NCBI RefSeq assembly: GCF_012933445.1
Contig: NZ_JABBNC010000021.1
Coordinates: 1-64,000, forward strand
Source: Actinoplanes sp. TBRC 11911
GTDB lineage: Bacteria; Actinomycetota; Actinomycetes; Mycobacteriales; Micromonosporaceae
Length of the DNA: 64,000 nucleotides
Direction: 5' to 3'
Shown: positions 25,085-34,083 of the stretch, one piece after another
Position numbering within the stretch: position 1 is the first letter of the stretch
Layout of the letters: each line of letters begins with the position of its first letter
Program-made: the position numbers and the translations under genes
The notes under the pieces: model-generated
What the model was told of the DNA's origin: nothing
Database searches by the model: none
Seen by the model: the letters and a program-made list of their open reading frames with translations, nothing else

Positions 25085-27379
25085 ATGCGCATCCGTGCGC
25101 TGCTCGTCGCCGCCGCCGTGGGCGCCCTCGCCCTGGCCGGCGCGGCGAACCCCGCTCTCGCGAACCGCGGCGGGCCACCCCAGCACCTGCGCGAGCTCAT
25201 CGGCGCGCTGCACGAGCACAGCGGCTACTCCGACGGATGGCCCGGCTCCACGCCCGCCACCTACTACGCGTCCGGACGGGACAAGCACCACCTGGACTTC
25301 ATGGCCGGCAGCGAGCACACCTCCAACGTCAACTCCCCGTTCACCTTCAACGAGGAGTGCCTGGACCCGGTGGTCGCGCCGACCTGCCAGGTCGCCGACC
25401 CGGTCAACCCGCTCAACGCGCTGCACAAGTGGGACGCCGAGCTCGCGCAGGCCAAGGCCGCGACCGATCCGGCGAAGGACTTCACCGCGTTCCGCGGCTT
25501 CGAGTGGACCTCGGACCGGATGGGCCACATCAACGTCTACTTCCCGGGCGCGAACTCGCTGCCCGAGACCGACGGCGGAAACCTCGCGATCGACCGGTTC
25601 TACGACTGGCTGACCACCACCGGCTCCGACGGTCTGGCCACGTTCAACCACCCCGGCGAGAAGACCCTGTGCGGCCCGCTGAAGTGTGACGTGCACAGCG
25701 ACCTCGGCTTCGGCTGGGAGGACTTCAAGTACGTCCCGAAGGCCGACGACCAGATGGCCGGCATCGAGGTCTTCAACGGCAACCGCGACTTCGGCACGTC
25801 GCTCGACCACAACGCGCCGGCCGAGGGCTGGTACTCCTACGCGCTCGACAAGGGCTGGCACGTGGGCGCGATCGGCGCCGAGGACAACGGGCACGAGCGC
25901 GTCGACGACTGGGGCGGTCCGCAGTACGCGAAGACCGTGATGCTGGCGAAGTCGAACACCGCGAAGGACCTCAAGCAGGCGATGGCCGACCGCCGCTTCT
26001 ACGCGGTGCTCGACAACGCGCTGCGGCTGGACTTCACGATCGACGGGCACGGCATCGGCGAGCGGATCCGGTCGAACGGCAAGCTGACGATCGACGCGGA
26101 CGTCCGCGGGTCGAGCACCCCGCTGCAGCTGGAGCTGGTCAGCAACGGCGGCAAGGTGGTCGCGAGCGCGACCGGCGACCGGCTCGGCACGAAGTTGACG
26201 GCCACCGACGACAGCTGGTACTTCCTGCGGGTGCTGCGCGACGGCAAGCCGGTCGCGTACTCCAGCCCGATCTGGGTCAACGACCGCAAGCAGCCGGCCG
26301 CGCCGGTAGCGCCGAAGGGCGACAGCCTGCGCACCAAGGACGGCACCTGGCTGGCCGGCGACCTGAACGTGCACACCTGCGACGACAGCGCCGTCTATTG
26401 CGCGCAGACCGACCCCAGGAGCCAGGCCGACCCGTTCCGCCAGGGCGTCGACGTCCGGGACCGCTTCGCCGAGGCCGGCGGCCGCGACCTCGACTACATC
26501 GCGATCACCGACGACAAGGCGCACCCGGTGAACGGCAGCCACGGCGTCCTCGCGATCCCCGGCTACCAGGACCACCTCAAGGGCGACGCCCAGGTGTTCG
26601 GCGTGAGCAAGCAGCTCAGCAACGGAGACGGGTCCGCGGCCGCGGTCAACGAGCTTGCCAACGCCGTACGGGCAAAGGGTGGGGTCTTTCAGATCGACCA
26701 CCCCGGTGAGGGGATCACCAAGAAGTTCGCCGGCTGCGACGCCTCGACGCTCTCCTGGGGCTACAACTTCGACGTCAAGCCGGACACCGTCGAGGTCTGG
26801 AACCCGAACTCGAGCATCCGGGCCGCCGAGGACTACCTGGACTGCTGGCTGCAGCGCGGCGACCGCGTCGCGCTGACCGGTGGCAGCGACGCCCGCACGC
26901 TGGTCGCCCAGCCGCAGGGCGCGGGTTTCCCGACCACCTGGGTGCTCGCCAAGGACAAGTCGGCGAAGGGCGTCCTCGACGCGGTGCGCGCTGGTCGGAC
27001 CAGCGTGTCGGTGCTGCCGCCGTCCGCCGGTGGCCGCCCGCTCGTGATCGAGGCGCAGCGCGGCGGACGGTACGTGCCGGTCCTCGGCGACGACGTCCGG
27101 CCGGGGGAGCGGCTGCGGGTGCGCTCGATGGACCCGCTCACCGACGGCTCGCTGCGCGTCATCGCCAACGACAAGACGCTGCTCGACCAGCACCTCACGC
27201 GGGACGGCTCGATCCAGTTCACCGCCCCGGCCGAGCCCGGCTGGCTGCGGGCCGAGCTGCGCCTCGGCAACGACCTGCTCGAGGCGAGCCCGCTGTGCGG
27301 TCCGGTCGACCTCGGCGCCAACCTGTGCCCGTACGACGCGGCGATGGTGGCGATGACCTCACCCGTCTACGTCCGCTGA
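25085..27379 (+). CDS. secreted two-domain PHP-type metallohydrolase (CehA/McbA-like)
   Basis: This 764-residue protein has a signal peptide (MRIRALLVAAAVGALALAGA, cleavage after ALA near residue 27). Two PHP-like metal-dependent halves follow. The first begins IGALHEHSGYSDGWPG with the HxH metal motif, and continues with GSEHTSN, FNHPGE and AEDNGHE. The second begins LAGDLNVHTCDDS, with IDHPGEG and GGSDARTL. PHP proteins are phosphoesterases or related hydrolases. CehA/McbA relatives annotated as carbaryl hydrolases share this layout. Three ATGs occur in a row, and the third (25085) has GGAG six bases before it. Substrate unknown. Confidence 0.8.
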   Translation: MRIRALLVAAAVGALALAGAANPALANRGGPPQHLRELIGALHEHSGYSDGWPGSTPATYYASGRDKHHLDFMAGSEHTSNVNSPFTFNEECLDPVVAPTCQVADPVNPLNALHKWDAELAQAKAATDPAKDFTAFRGFEWTSDRMGHINVYFPGANSLPETDGGNLAIDRFYDWLTTTGSDGLATFNHPGEKTLCGPLKCDVHSDLGFGWEDFKYVPKADDQMAGIEVFNGNRDFGTSLDHNAPAEGWYSYALDKGWHVGAIGAEDNGHERVDDWGGPQYAKTVMLAKSNTAKDLKQAMADRRFYAVLDNALRLDFTIDGHGIGERIRSNGKLTIDADVRGSSTPLQLELVSNGGKVVASATGDRLGTKLTATDDSWYFLRVLRDGKPVAYSSPIWVNDRKQPAAPVAPKGDSLRTKDGTWLAGDLNVHTCDDSAVYCAQTDPRSQADPFRQGVDVRDRFAEAGGRDLDYIAITDDKAHPVNGSHGVLAIPGYQDHLKGDAQVFGVSKQLSNGDGSAAAVNELANAVRAKGGVFQIDHPGEGITKKFAGCDASTLSWGYNFDVKPDTVEVWNPNSSIRAAEDYLDCWLQRGDRVALTGGSDARTLVAQPQGAGFPTTWVLAKDKSAKGVLDAVRAGRTSVSVLPPSAGGRPLVIEAQRGGRYVPVLGDDVRPGERLRVRSMDPLTDGSLRVIANDKTLLDQHLTRDGSIQFTAPAEPGWLRAELRLGNDLLEASPLCGPVDLGANLCPYDAAMVAMTSPVYVR

Positions 27380-27384
27380 CGCGT

Positions 27385-27421
27385 TACCGGTTAGCCGGTA
27401 GCGGTGAGTGGTGCTAACCGG
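27385..27421 (+). terminator. nested palindromes after the PHP gene
   Basis: TACCGG-TTAG-CCGGTA (27385-27400) is a perfect short hairpin. Overlapping it, CCGGTTAGC at 27387-27395 pairs with GCTAACCGG at 27413-27421. They begin six bases after the stop at 27379. There is no T-run, so termination is plausible but not certain. A regulatory role for the kinase gene at 27484 is the alternative. Confidence 0.45.
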
Positions 27422-27483
27422 GAAGGCGAGATGGGTGCCTGCGGGATCGACCCGGGTATCGATTCCTAGCAACATGATTCAGC

Positions 27484-28425
27484 ATGATGGCCCTGTTGGA
27501 GCACATCACCGTCGCCGAGAGCGACGTTGCCGAGGCGACCGCACCAGTCGCCGGCACGTCGCTTCCGGCGGGGGCGGCTTCCCCGGCCGGCGCGCCCGAG
27601 CCGGCCGCGGAAGCTCAGTCCGCTGACGCTCAGCCGGGGCGGCTGGTCGCCGGACGCTACCGGCTCGGCTCGCTGCTGGGGCGTGGCGGCATGGCCCGCG
27701 TCTTCCTGGCGTACGACGAACTGCTGCGGCGCCCGGTCGCGCTGAAACGGCCGATCGCCGAACCGGCCGGTCCGCCCGCCATCGGCATGCTCGACGAGGC
27801 CTGGGCCGCCACCCGCGTCAACCACCACGGGGCGGTCAAGGTCCTCGACGTGGTCCGCGACGACGGCCTCAACTGCATCGTGATGGAGGCGCTGCGCGGC
27901 CGCACCCTGGGCGAGACGATCGAGGCCGACGGCCGGTCGGCTCCCCGGATGGTCAAGCACCTGGCGCTGCGGCTGCTCGACGCCGTGCAAGCGGTGCATC
28001 GCGCGGGCTTCCTGCACCGCGACATCAAGCCGAGCAACGTGTTCCTGTGCGAGGACGGCCGGGTGGTGCTCATCGACTTCGGCATCGCCTGCCCGATCGC
28101 CGACCTCGACAACCGCCTGCCTACCGGGGCATTCATGGGCAGCCTCCCGTACGCCTCCCCGGAGGTCCTGAACGGCAACCGTCCCGGCCCGGCGAGCGAC
28201 ATGTTCTCGCTCGGCGCGACGCTGTACACCGCCGTGGAGGGCCGATCGCCCTTCGACCGGGGCGACCTCAACGCCACCATCTCCGCGGCGATCGAGGGCT
28301 TGCCCGCGCCGTTCGCGCACGCCGGCCCGCTGTGCCCGGTCATCGCCCGGCTGCTGGCCGTCGATCCGGGCCGCCGCCCGACGGTCGAGCAGGCCCGCGA
28401 GATCCTGTCCGACCTCGACGTCTAG
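27484..28425 (+). CDS. soluble Ser/Thr protein kinase
   Basis: This 313-residue Hanks-type kinase has an Ala/Pro-rich N-terminal tail (residues 1-55) and a kinase domain (about 58-310): glycine loop LGRGGMARV, ATP lysine in VALKRPI, catalytic loop HRDIKPSN, IDFGIA, and SPEV in the activation segment. There is no membrane helix and no PASTA or other sensor domain, so it is probably cytosolic. A double ATG opens the frame with only a weak ribosome site. Neighbours give no clue to its targets. Confidence 0.88.
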   Translation: MMALLEHITVAESDVAEATAPVAGTSLPAGAASPAGAPEPAAEAQSADAQPGRLVAGRYRLGSLLGRGGMARVFLAYDELLRRPVALKRPIAEPAGPPAIGMLDEAWAATRVNHHGAVKVLDVVRDDGLNCIVMEALRGRTLGETIEADGRSAPRMVKHLALRLLDAVQAVHRAGFLHRDIKPSNVFLCEDGRVVLIDFGIACPIADLDNRLPTGAFMGSLPYASPEVLNGNRPGPASDMFSLGATLYTAVEGRSPFDRGDLNATISAAIEGLPAPFAHAGPLCPVIARLLAVDPGRRPTVEQAREILSDLDV

Positions 28426-28589
28426 CTGAGTAAGTCCTAAGCCGAGTCAGTGGCCGGAGGCGAGTCAGTGGCCGTCAGTGGCCGGAGGCGATCAGCGATC
28501 TGATCGGCGTCCGTCCACCAGCTCGCCGCGACGCCTCTCACATATCCGATATTTCCTGAGATTCTTCGGATCGGCTGGGCCACTGGACG

Positions 28590-28694
28590 GGCGGGCTCGC
28601 CGCGCAGCCACGCGGGCTCGCCGCGCAGCCACGCGGGCTCGCCGCGCAGCCACGCGGGCTCGCCGCGCAGCCACGCGGGCTCGCCGCGCGGCCG
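28590..28694. repeat. 21-bp tandem repeat, five copies
   Basis: Units of the form CGCGGGCTCGCCGCGCAGC plus CA follow each other at 28590, 28611, 28632, 28653 and 28674. The middle copies are identical, the first differs at its first base and the last decays at its end. There are no spacers. The seven-codon length gives repetitive Arg/Ala frames on both strands that I do not accept as genes. Confidence 0.85.
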
Positions 28695-28847
28695 CGCGGC
28701 GCTTCCACTCCGTGAGACGGGCGACCACCAGCTGAGACCCGCGCCCGCATCATGGACTCACCGTCCGCGATGTGAGACCCGCGTCCATTGTAGAGAATAC
28801 TTTTGTCACGTAACGAAGCTTTCGCCCGGCAGATTTTCCGGCCGAAT

Positions 28848-28900
28848 GTGAACCTTGGAGAGTTAGGGCTCGTATGTGGGCGCAACTCTCCAAGGTTCAC
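28848..28900. repeat. dispersed palindrome, copy 1
   Basis: GTGAACCTTGGAGAGTT (28848-28864) pairs perfectly with AACTCTCCAAGGTTCAC (28884-28900) around a 19-base centre beginning AGGGCTCGTATG. A second copy lies at 43897-43941 with the same arms and an inverted centre. No T-run follows, so it does not look like a classical terminator. Confidence 0.8.
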
Positions 28901-29120
28901 AAAAATCCACGATGTGACCGCGGTGTCCCACATGGTGGGACCGCCCGGCCGCGAACAGATCGCCACAGCGCCTCAGCCCTGGCACCACCGCACCACCGGA
29001 ACTACACCGTGACCAGATCACTCGCCGCCTACCACCACGGTTAGGACGTACTCCTCCAGGCCGAAAGTTGCCGGTGCCTGGTCACCGGCCTGATCGGCGA
29101 CCACGCGTACGCTGACCTGC

Positions 29121-30179
29121 GTGGATCAAGAAGAGCGGATCGCCCTGTTCCTGGACTACGAGAATCTGGCGATCGGTGCGCGTGATCACCTCGGCGGAAT
29201 GACCTTCGATCTGCGGCCGGTCGCGGACGCGCTCGCCGAGCGCGGACGGGTTGTCGTGCGCCGCGCCTACGCCGACTGGTCGTACTTCGACGAGGACCGC
29301 CGGATGCTCACCCGCTCGCACGTGGAGCTGATCGACATTCCGCAGCGGATGGGCGCCTCCCGCAAGAACGCGGCCGACATCAAGATGGTCGTCGACGCGC
29401 TGGAGGTGGCGTTCGAGCGCGACTACATCTCGACGTTCGTGTTGTGCACCGGCGACAGCGACTTCACGCCGCTGGTCGACAAGCTGCGCGCGCTCAACAA
29501 GCGGGTGATCGGGGTCGGTGTCGAGAAGACCACCTCGGCGTTGCTGCCGCCGGCCTGCGACGAGTTCCTCTTCTACGACCGGCTGGAGGGCGTCGACGTC
29601 CCGCCGCCGCCGGTGCGGGCCAAGCGCAGCCGCCCGGCCGCCCCGATCGAGGCGGCGCCCCGGCTCGACGCCGAGGCGCCGGCCCGCGACGTCGACTCGC
29701 TCGCAGCGCTGGTCGCGCAGACCGTGGCCGGGCTGCAGAGCAGTTCCAGCGGCACGGTGACCGCCTCCACGCTGAAGCGCACCCTGCTCCGCAAGGATCC
29801 GACGTTCAGCGAGGCCGACTACGGATTCCGGGCCTTCGGCGAGTTGCTGCGCCACCTCGCCGGGCACAACGTGGTCGAGCTCAGCGGCGGCTCGGCCAAG
29901 GGCGACCCGGACGTGACGCTGCCCGAGCACGGTGACCGGGAGGCGGCGTTCGTGCTGCTGCGCTCGGTGGTCCGCGACGAGGCGGGCACCGACGGCGCGG
30001 TGGCGCTGTCCGGGCTCAAGAACAAGGTGCGCAAGGTGGAGCCCGGGTTCAGCGAGAAGAAGCTGGGTTACCGCAGCTTTCTGCAGTTCACCAAGGCCGC
30101 CGCGACCAGCGGGGCGGTCCGGTTGGAGTGGAGCGCGGACGCCGAGGACTACTTGCTCACGTCCCCGGCGGAGGGGTGA
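29121..30179 (+). CDS. NYN-domain protein with two OST-HTH (LOTUS) domains
   Basis: This 352-residue protein has an N-terminal NYN/LabA PIN-like nuclease domain (about 1-150). The acidic metal-site residues are visible in LFLDYENLAIG, NAADIKMVVDALE and CTGDSDFTPLV. After a Pro/Ala linker come two OST-HTH modules (about 190-255 and 272-340). Their parallel motifs are PTFSEADYGFRAFGELL and PGFSEKKLGYRSFLQFT. Such proteins are thought to bind and cut RNA. The GTG start gives MDQEERIALFLDYEN, the expected N-terminus. Its last 23 bp overlap the next, converging gene. Confidence 0.88.
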   Translation: MDQEERIALFLDYENLAIGARDHLGGMTFDLRPVADALAERGRVVVRRAYADWSYFDEDRRMLTRSHVELIDIPQRMGASRKNAADIKMVVDALEVAFERDYISTFVLCTGDSDFTPLVDKLRALNKRVIGVGVEKTTSALLPPACDEFLFYDRLEGVDVPPPPVRAKRSRPAAPIEAAPRLDAEAPARDVDSLAALVAQTVAGLQSSSSGTVTASTLKRTLLRKDPTFSEADYGFRAFGELLRHLAGHNVVELSGGSAKGDPDVTLPEHGDREAAFVLLRSVVRDEAGTDGAVALSGLKNKVRKVEPGFSEKKLGYRSFLQFTKAAATSGAVRLEWSADAEDYLLTSPAEG

Positions 30180-30540
30180 AACCGGCCGGGGCCCGGTCGA
30201 GGAAGCCGACGATCGCGGTGATGTGGCCGTCGTCGTTCAGCGCGAGCACGTCGGTGCCGGTCGCGAACGACGTGCCGTCGACGACGATCTCCCACTGCAG
30301 CCGGGCGTGGCCGTGGTGCGCCTGCGGCTCGGCGCGGGCCCGGAACTGATAGCCGGGCGAGTGCTCGGCGAACTTGTTCCGGAAGCCGATCAGCTCGTCG
30401 ACGCCGTGCATGACGCCGACCGGGGCGTGGTTGCTGACGGTGCCGGAGAAGGTCGCGTCGGCGAGGCGTTGCCGTTCGTCCGCGTCCGCGGCGTTCCAGA
30501 ACGCCACGTACCGGTCGACGACGCCTGACGGGTCGGTCAT
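30157..30540 (-). CDS. SnoaL-like / NTF2-fold protein
   Basis: This 127-residue small NTF2-fold protein of the SnoaL-like polyketide-cyclase/limonene-epoxide-hydrolase superfamily shows VVDRYVAFWNAADADERQ at the start, then a HAPVGVMHGVDEL loop and the strand GTDVLALNDDGHITAIVGF near the end. The ATG at 30538-30540 gives the family length. Function is unknown, and small epimerase, hydrolase or binding roles occur in the family. It diverges from an XRE regulator 120 bp away, which may control it. Confidence 0.8.
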   Translation of the reverse strand: MTDPSGVVDRYVAFWNAADADERQRLADATFSGTVSNHAPVGVMHGVDELIGFRNKFAEHSPGYQFRARAEPQAHHGHARLQWEIVVDGTSFATGTDVLALNDDGHITAIVGFLDRAPAGFTPPPGT

Positions 30541-30660
30541 GGTCTCATCCCCTCTGCGGAACGGTGCTGGACGACCTCCACTGTGTGGGCGGCGCCGACC
30601 GGTCTCAATAACCTCCGAGGTCATTGCCGGGCGGCCGGGCCGACCGGCATCGTTGCCGAC

Positions 30661-31446
30661 ATGACTGCGGCGCTGGGCTCGGACGAGACGATCGGGATGC
30701 TGGTGAAGCGGTGGCGGGAACGGCGCCGGCGCTCCCAGCTGGACGTGTCGCTGGCCGCCGACCTGTCGGCGCGGCACCTCAGCTACATCGAGACCGGCCG
30801 GTCGAACCCCAGCCGGGACATGATCGAGCGGATCTGCGACGAGCTCGACGTGCCGTTGCGCGAGCGGAATCGGTTCTATCTGGCCGCCGGGTTCGCGCCG
30901 ATGCACCCGGAGCGGCCGTTCACCGACCTCGGCGCCGCCCAGGACGCGGTGCGGGCGGTGCTCGCGGGCATGGAACCGAATCCGGCCGCCGCCGTCAACC
31001 TGCGCTGGGACCTGCTCGCCGCCAACCGGCCGATGCGGACCTTCCTGGCCGGCCTGCCCGAGGCGCTCGCCCGGCCGCCGGTCAACATGCTGCGCGTGAC
31101 CCTGCACCCGGACGGTCTCGCGTCCCAGGTGCGCAACCTGCGGCAGTGGCGGGCCCACATGCTGCGCCGGGTGCGCCGCCAGATCGAACGCACCGCCGCC
31201 GTCGAACTGACCGAACTGCTTGCCGAGCTCGAGCGTTACGGCCCGCCCGACGCCGCCATGGCACCGGCCCGCCCGGCGGACCTGGTGGTGCCGCTGCGGA
31301 TGAGCACCGCGTACGGCGAGCTGACCCTGCTCTACACGGCGACCGTGTTCGGCTCACCCCGCGACGTCACGCTCGACGAGATCGCGATCGAGACCTTCTT
31401 CCCGGCCGACGCCACCACCGCCGGGATTCTGCGGTCCCTCGGGTAG
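30661..31446 (+). CDS. XRE regulator with MmyB-like ligand domain
   Basis: This 261-residue regulator has an N-terminal helix-turn-helix (about residues 12-70: RSQLDVSLAADLSARHLSYI, then ETGRSNPSRDMI). The MmyB-like PAS-type ligand-binding domain follows (about 95-260), with NLRWDLLAANRP and the closing ETFFPADATTAGILRSL. This combination is very common in actinomycetes and often controls an adjacent oxidoreductase or NTF2 gene. The divergent SnoaL-like gene is the likely target. Confidence 0.88.
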   Translation: MTAALGSDETIGMLVKRWRERRRRSQLDVSLAADLSARHLSYIETGRSNPSRDMIERICDELDVPLRERNRFYLAAGFAPMHPERPFTDLGAAQDAVRAVLAGMEPNPAAAVNLRWDLLAANRPMRTFLAGLPEALARPPVNMLRVTLHPDGLASQVRNLRQWRAHMLRRVRRQIERTAAVELTELLAELERYGPPDAAMAPARPADLVVPLRMSTAYGELTLLYTATVFGSPRDVTLDEIAIETFFPADATTAGILRSLG

Positions 31447-31450
31447 CCGG

Positions 31451-31891
31451 TCAGGCGTTGCCGAGGACCTGGATGTCGTGCAGCTCGCCGACCATCCAGC
31501 GCAGCCGCTGCGGCCGCACGTAGAGCCGCAGGAGCGGGAACTCGTCGGACTCCTCGCGGGCCATGTGCTCCACAAGGGTCCGGTGCAGGGCGGCGAACCG
31601 GCCGTCGAAGCCGGGGTCGGCGGTGCCGAGGGCGTCCAGCTCCTCCAGGGAGCGTGCGATGACGCCCTCCTCCCGCAGGCGGGCCGTGACGACCTCGTCA
31701 CGGGCTGCCACGCCACGGATGGCCGGGTGGACGACCGCCTGCTCGCCGCTCTCGTGCCGGTGGACCGTGCGGCAGAGCTCGGCGAACAGCCGCTGCCGCT
31801 CCGCACCCTGGGATCGCTCGACCTGGGAGCAGAGCCGCCGGATCTCGTCGTGCTGCTCGCGCAGCACGTCGACGACGTCGAGGAAGTTCAT
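31451..31891 (-). CDS. hemerythrin-like HHE protein
   Basis: This 146-residue four-helix hemerythrin-type protein shows iron-ligand histidines and acids in REQHDEIRRL, RTVHRHESGEQAVVHP and LHRTLVEHMAREESDEF. Such proteins bind a non-heme di-iron centre and may sense oxygen, NO or peroxide. GGAGG lies five bases before the ATG at 31889-31891; the GTG directly upstream is less well spaced. The gene converges with the XRE regulator four bases away. Confidence 0.82.
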   Translation of the reverse strand: MNFLDVVDVLREQHDEIRRLCSQVERSQGAERQRLFAELCRTVHRHESGEQAVVHPAIRGVAARDEVVTARLREEGVIARSLEELDALGTADPGFDGRFAALHRTLVEHMAREESDEFPLLRLYVRPQRLRWMVGELHDIQVLGNA

Positions 31892-32059
31892 CACGGCCTC
31901 CGGACCGTCACTCTACGCGCGATGGGAAATCGACCGGCGCTGACGCCTGCTGCGGCGCCCGGACATCCGGGACCGCCTTTTGTGACCATGCTCATCGTGG
32001 TCGTTCCGGCACCCATGGTAAGCAGGGGTTCAGTTCCCCCTGTTCGGGGAGGAGACCCG

Positions 32060-32446
32060 ATGAGACTACCCGCGTTACTCCCGGTCGCGGCCGTGTTCGT
32101 CATCGTCGCCGCGGGCTGCGGCGGCTCGAACGACAACGCCACCCCGGCGGCCCCCGCCACCCCGGCGGCCCCCAGCGGATCCGCCGCCGCGGGCGGCGCG
32201 GCCGGCGCCGTGAACATCCACAACTTCGCGTTCACCCCCGCGACCATCACGGTCGCGCCGGGCAGCGCGGTCACCTGGACCTTCCAGGACTCGATCCAGC
32301 ACACGGTGGTCGCCGACGACAACTCGTTCTCGTCGAAGGCGGAGGGCAACGGGCAGACGTTCGCCCACACCTTCCCGGCGGCCGGCAGCGTGCCGTACCA
32401 CTGCTCGATCCACCCCTTCATGAAAGGAACCGTCACCGTCAAGTGA
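32060..32446 (+). CDS. cupredoxin lipoprotein (plastocyanin/amicyanin-like)
   Basis: This 128-residue lipoprotein has its lipobox at VAAGCGG (cysteine about residue 20) and an Ala/Pro linker. The cupredoxin domain contains the type 1 copper ligands: His in SIQHTVVADD, then Cys and His in PYHCSIHPFM with the axial Met. Such proteins carry electrons or bind copper outside the membrane. GGAGG precedes the ATG, and a hairpin terminator starts at the stop. Confidence 0.88.
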   Translation: MRLPALLPVAAVFVIVAAGCGGSNDNATPAAPATPAAPSGSAAAGGAAGAVNIHNFAFTPATITVAPGSAVTWTFQDSIQHTVVADDNSFSSKAEGNGQTFAHTFPAAGSVPYHCSIHPFMKGTVTVK

Positions 32447-32470
32447 CCCGCGCCTAAGCGTCGCGGGTTT
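32446..32470 (+). terminator. intrinsic terminator after cupredoxin gene
   Basis: ACCCGCG (32446-32452) pairs with CGCGGGT (32462-32468), followed by TT. The stem begins at the stop codon. Confidence 0.6.
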
Positions 32471-32487
32471 CCGGCCGATCAGGGAAG

Positions 32488-34083
32488 GTGCGCGTTGGCA
32501 GGGGGAGCAGCCTGGCCCTGGTGGTCGCGGTCCTGCTGATCGGGGGGCTCGTCTCGGCCGTCGTCTATGACGCGCAGCGGCACAACGAGACCCACTACGC
32601 CGCCCAGCTGATGGACCGGCACGCCGACGTGGTGACCGAGGCGATCACCGACCGGGTCGACCACTACAGCGACACGCTCACCGACCTCGCGCTGGCCGTG
32701 GGCGCGGAGGCGGAACCGCGCGCCGATCTCTACGAGCGGCTGACCGCCGGGCTGGACGTGGCGCGACTGCCCGGCGCCTCCGGTGTCGCCTTCGTCGTCG
32801 CGGCGCGGACCGCGCAGGTCGGCTCGGTGCAGCGGACCTGGCGCACGCGCGGGTCCGCCGGGCTGCGGCTGACCCCGGCGCCCGGGCACGACGAACACCT
32901 GTTCGTCGTGTTCGACCGGGTGTTCGACAGCAGTCCCGGCGTACTCGGCCTGGACCTGGCCCAGAGTCCGCAGGCCGTCGAGGCGCTGCGCACCGCCCGG
33001 CAGAGCGGCGCCCTCGCGATCAGCCCGGCCTACCAACTCCTCCGCGACCGTGGCGTGGCCACGCCGCTGCGGCAGACCTCGGTGGCCTTCGCCGCGCCGG
33101 TGCACGCCGGGCTGAGCGTGGGCGGGGCGGACACGTTCGAGGGCTGGATCGTGATGGCGGTGCGCGGGCAGGACTTCCTGGCCCAGACACTGATCGACCG
33201 GGGTCAGGGCGCCATCCAGGTCAGCCTCGCCGACCCGGCCGCGGCCGGTGCGGTGATCGCCGCCGCCCGGCCGGGCCGCCGGCTGACCGACGACCGGCTG
33301 GACCGGGAACGCATCCTGATCGTGGGACAGCGGCGCTGGCAGGTCAGCATGTGGCCGACCCGCCGGCTGATGGCCATCACCGACCGCGGCATCAGCATGA
33401 TCACCGGCGGCTCCGGGATCGCGTTGACGATCATGCTGGCGGTCGTCACCGGCGTGCTGGCCGGCAGCCGCAGCCGCGCCCTGCACCAGGTCGAGCAGGC
33501 CACCGCGGCGCTGCGCGGCGACATCGACCGCCGCGAGGCCGTGGAGGCGCGGCTGCGCGAACGCGAGCACGAGCTGCACCACCTGGCGTTCCACGATCCG
33601 CTCACCGGGCTGGCGAACCGGCAGCTGTTCTACGAGCGGCTCACCCACGCCCTGACGACGCGCGGCGAGCGGTTCATCGCCGTGCTGTTCATCGACCTCG
33701 ACGGCTTCAAGGAGGTCAACGACGCGCGCGGGCACCACGCGGGCGACATCGTCCTGAAGACCGTGGCGGAACGCCTGCACGCCGGGGTGCGGATCAGCGA
33801 CACCGCGGCCCGGTTCGGCGGGGACGAGTTCGCGGTGCTGCTCGAGTCGCTCACCGACGTCGGCGACGCGCACACCGCGGCTGCCCGGGCCGTCGCCGAC
33901 GTTCAGCAGCCGATCGACATCACCGGGATCTCGGTGACCGTGTCGGCCAGCGTGGGTATCGCCGTCCACGTCCCCGGCGGCGCGGACAGCGCCGACGACC
34001 TGCTGCGCGGGGCCGACGCCGCCATGTACGCGGCCAAGGCGGCGGGCAAGAACCGTTACGTCCTCGCGGAGGCCGGCCGGTAG
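32488..34083 (+). CDS. membrane diguanylate cyclase (CHASE-like sensor, GGDEF)
   Basis: This 531-residue protein has an N-terminal helix (LALVVAVLLIGGLVSAVVY) and an extracytoplasmic sensor region (about 30-305) of CHASE type. A second helix (IALTIMLAVVTGVLAG, about 312-327) and a coiled linker follow, then a GGDEF domain (about 360-525). The catalytic motif RFGGDEFAVLLE is intact. An RxxD inhibition site (RISD) lies five residues before GGDEF, so product feedback by c-di-GMP is expected. The GTG start has AGGGAAGG very close upstream. The last 28 bp overlap the converging murF-like gene. Confidence 0.88.
   Translation: MRVGRGSSLALVVAVLLIGGLVSAVVYDAQRHNETHYAAQLMDRHADVVTEAITDRVDHYSDTLTDLALAVGAEAEPRADLYERLTAGLDVARLPGASGVAFVVAARTAQVGSVQRTWRTRGSAGLRLTPAPGHDEHLFVVFDRVFDSSPGVLGLDLAQSPQAVEALRTARQSGALAISPAYQLLRDRGVATPLRQTSVAFAAPVHAGLSVGGADTFEGWIVMAVRGQDFLAQTLIDRGQGAIQVSLADPAAAGAVIAAARPGRRLTDDRLDRERILIVGQRRWQVSMWPTRRLMAITDRGISMITGGSGIALTIMLAVVTGVLAGSRSRALHQVEQATAALRGDIDRREAVEARLREREHELHHLAFHDPLTGLANRQLFYERLTHALTTRGERFIAVLFIDLDGFKEVNDARGHHAGDIVLKTVAERLHAGVRISDTAARFGGDEFAVLLESLTDVGDAHTAAARAVADVQQPIDITGISVTVSASVGIAVHVPGGADSADDLLRGADAAMYAAKAAGKNRYVLAEAGR

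Larger units (their letters stand above)
28426..29120. other. 695-bp gene-free region rich in repeats
   Basis: This gap holds short direct repeats of GTCAGTGGCCG around 28446-28487, a 21-bp tandem array (28590-28694), a twice-occurring TGAGACCCGCG (28733 and 28773) and a long palindrome (28848-28900). Frames in it are repeat-driven and lack ribosome sites. AT content rises locally near 28790-28850. Confidence 0.6.

Noticed and set aside
25067-27193. 708-codon minus-strand frame
   Set aside because: Shadow of the PHP-domain gene. No family likeness or ribosome site.
28590-28694. Possible CRISPR array
   Set aside because: Copies are directly adjacent with no unique spacers, and no cas genes are present.
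28848-28900. Palindrome as an intrinsic terminator
   Set aside because: No T-run follows the stem on either strand; an A-run follows on the plus strand. The nearest upstream gene ends over 400 bp away.
28803-29012. 69-codon frame over the palindrome
   Set aside because: A similar peptide appears at the second palindrome only because the DNA repeat is shared. No start signals.
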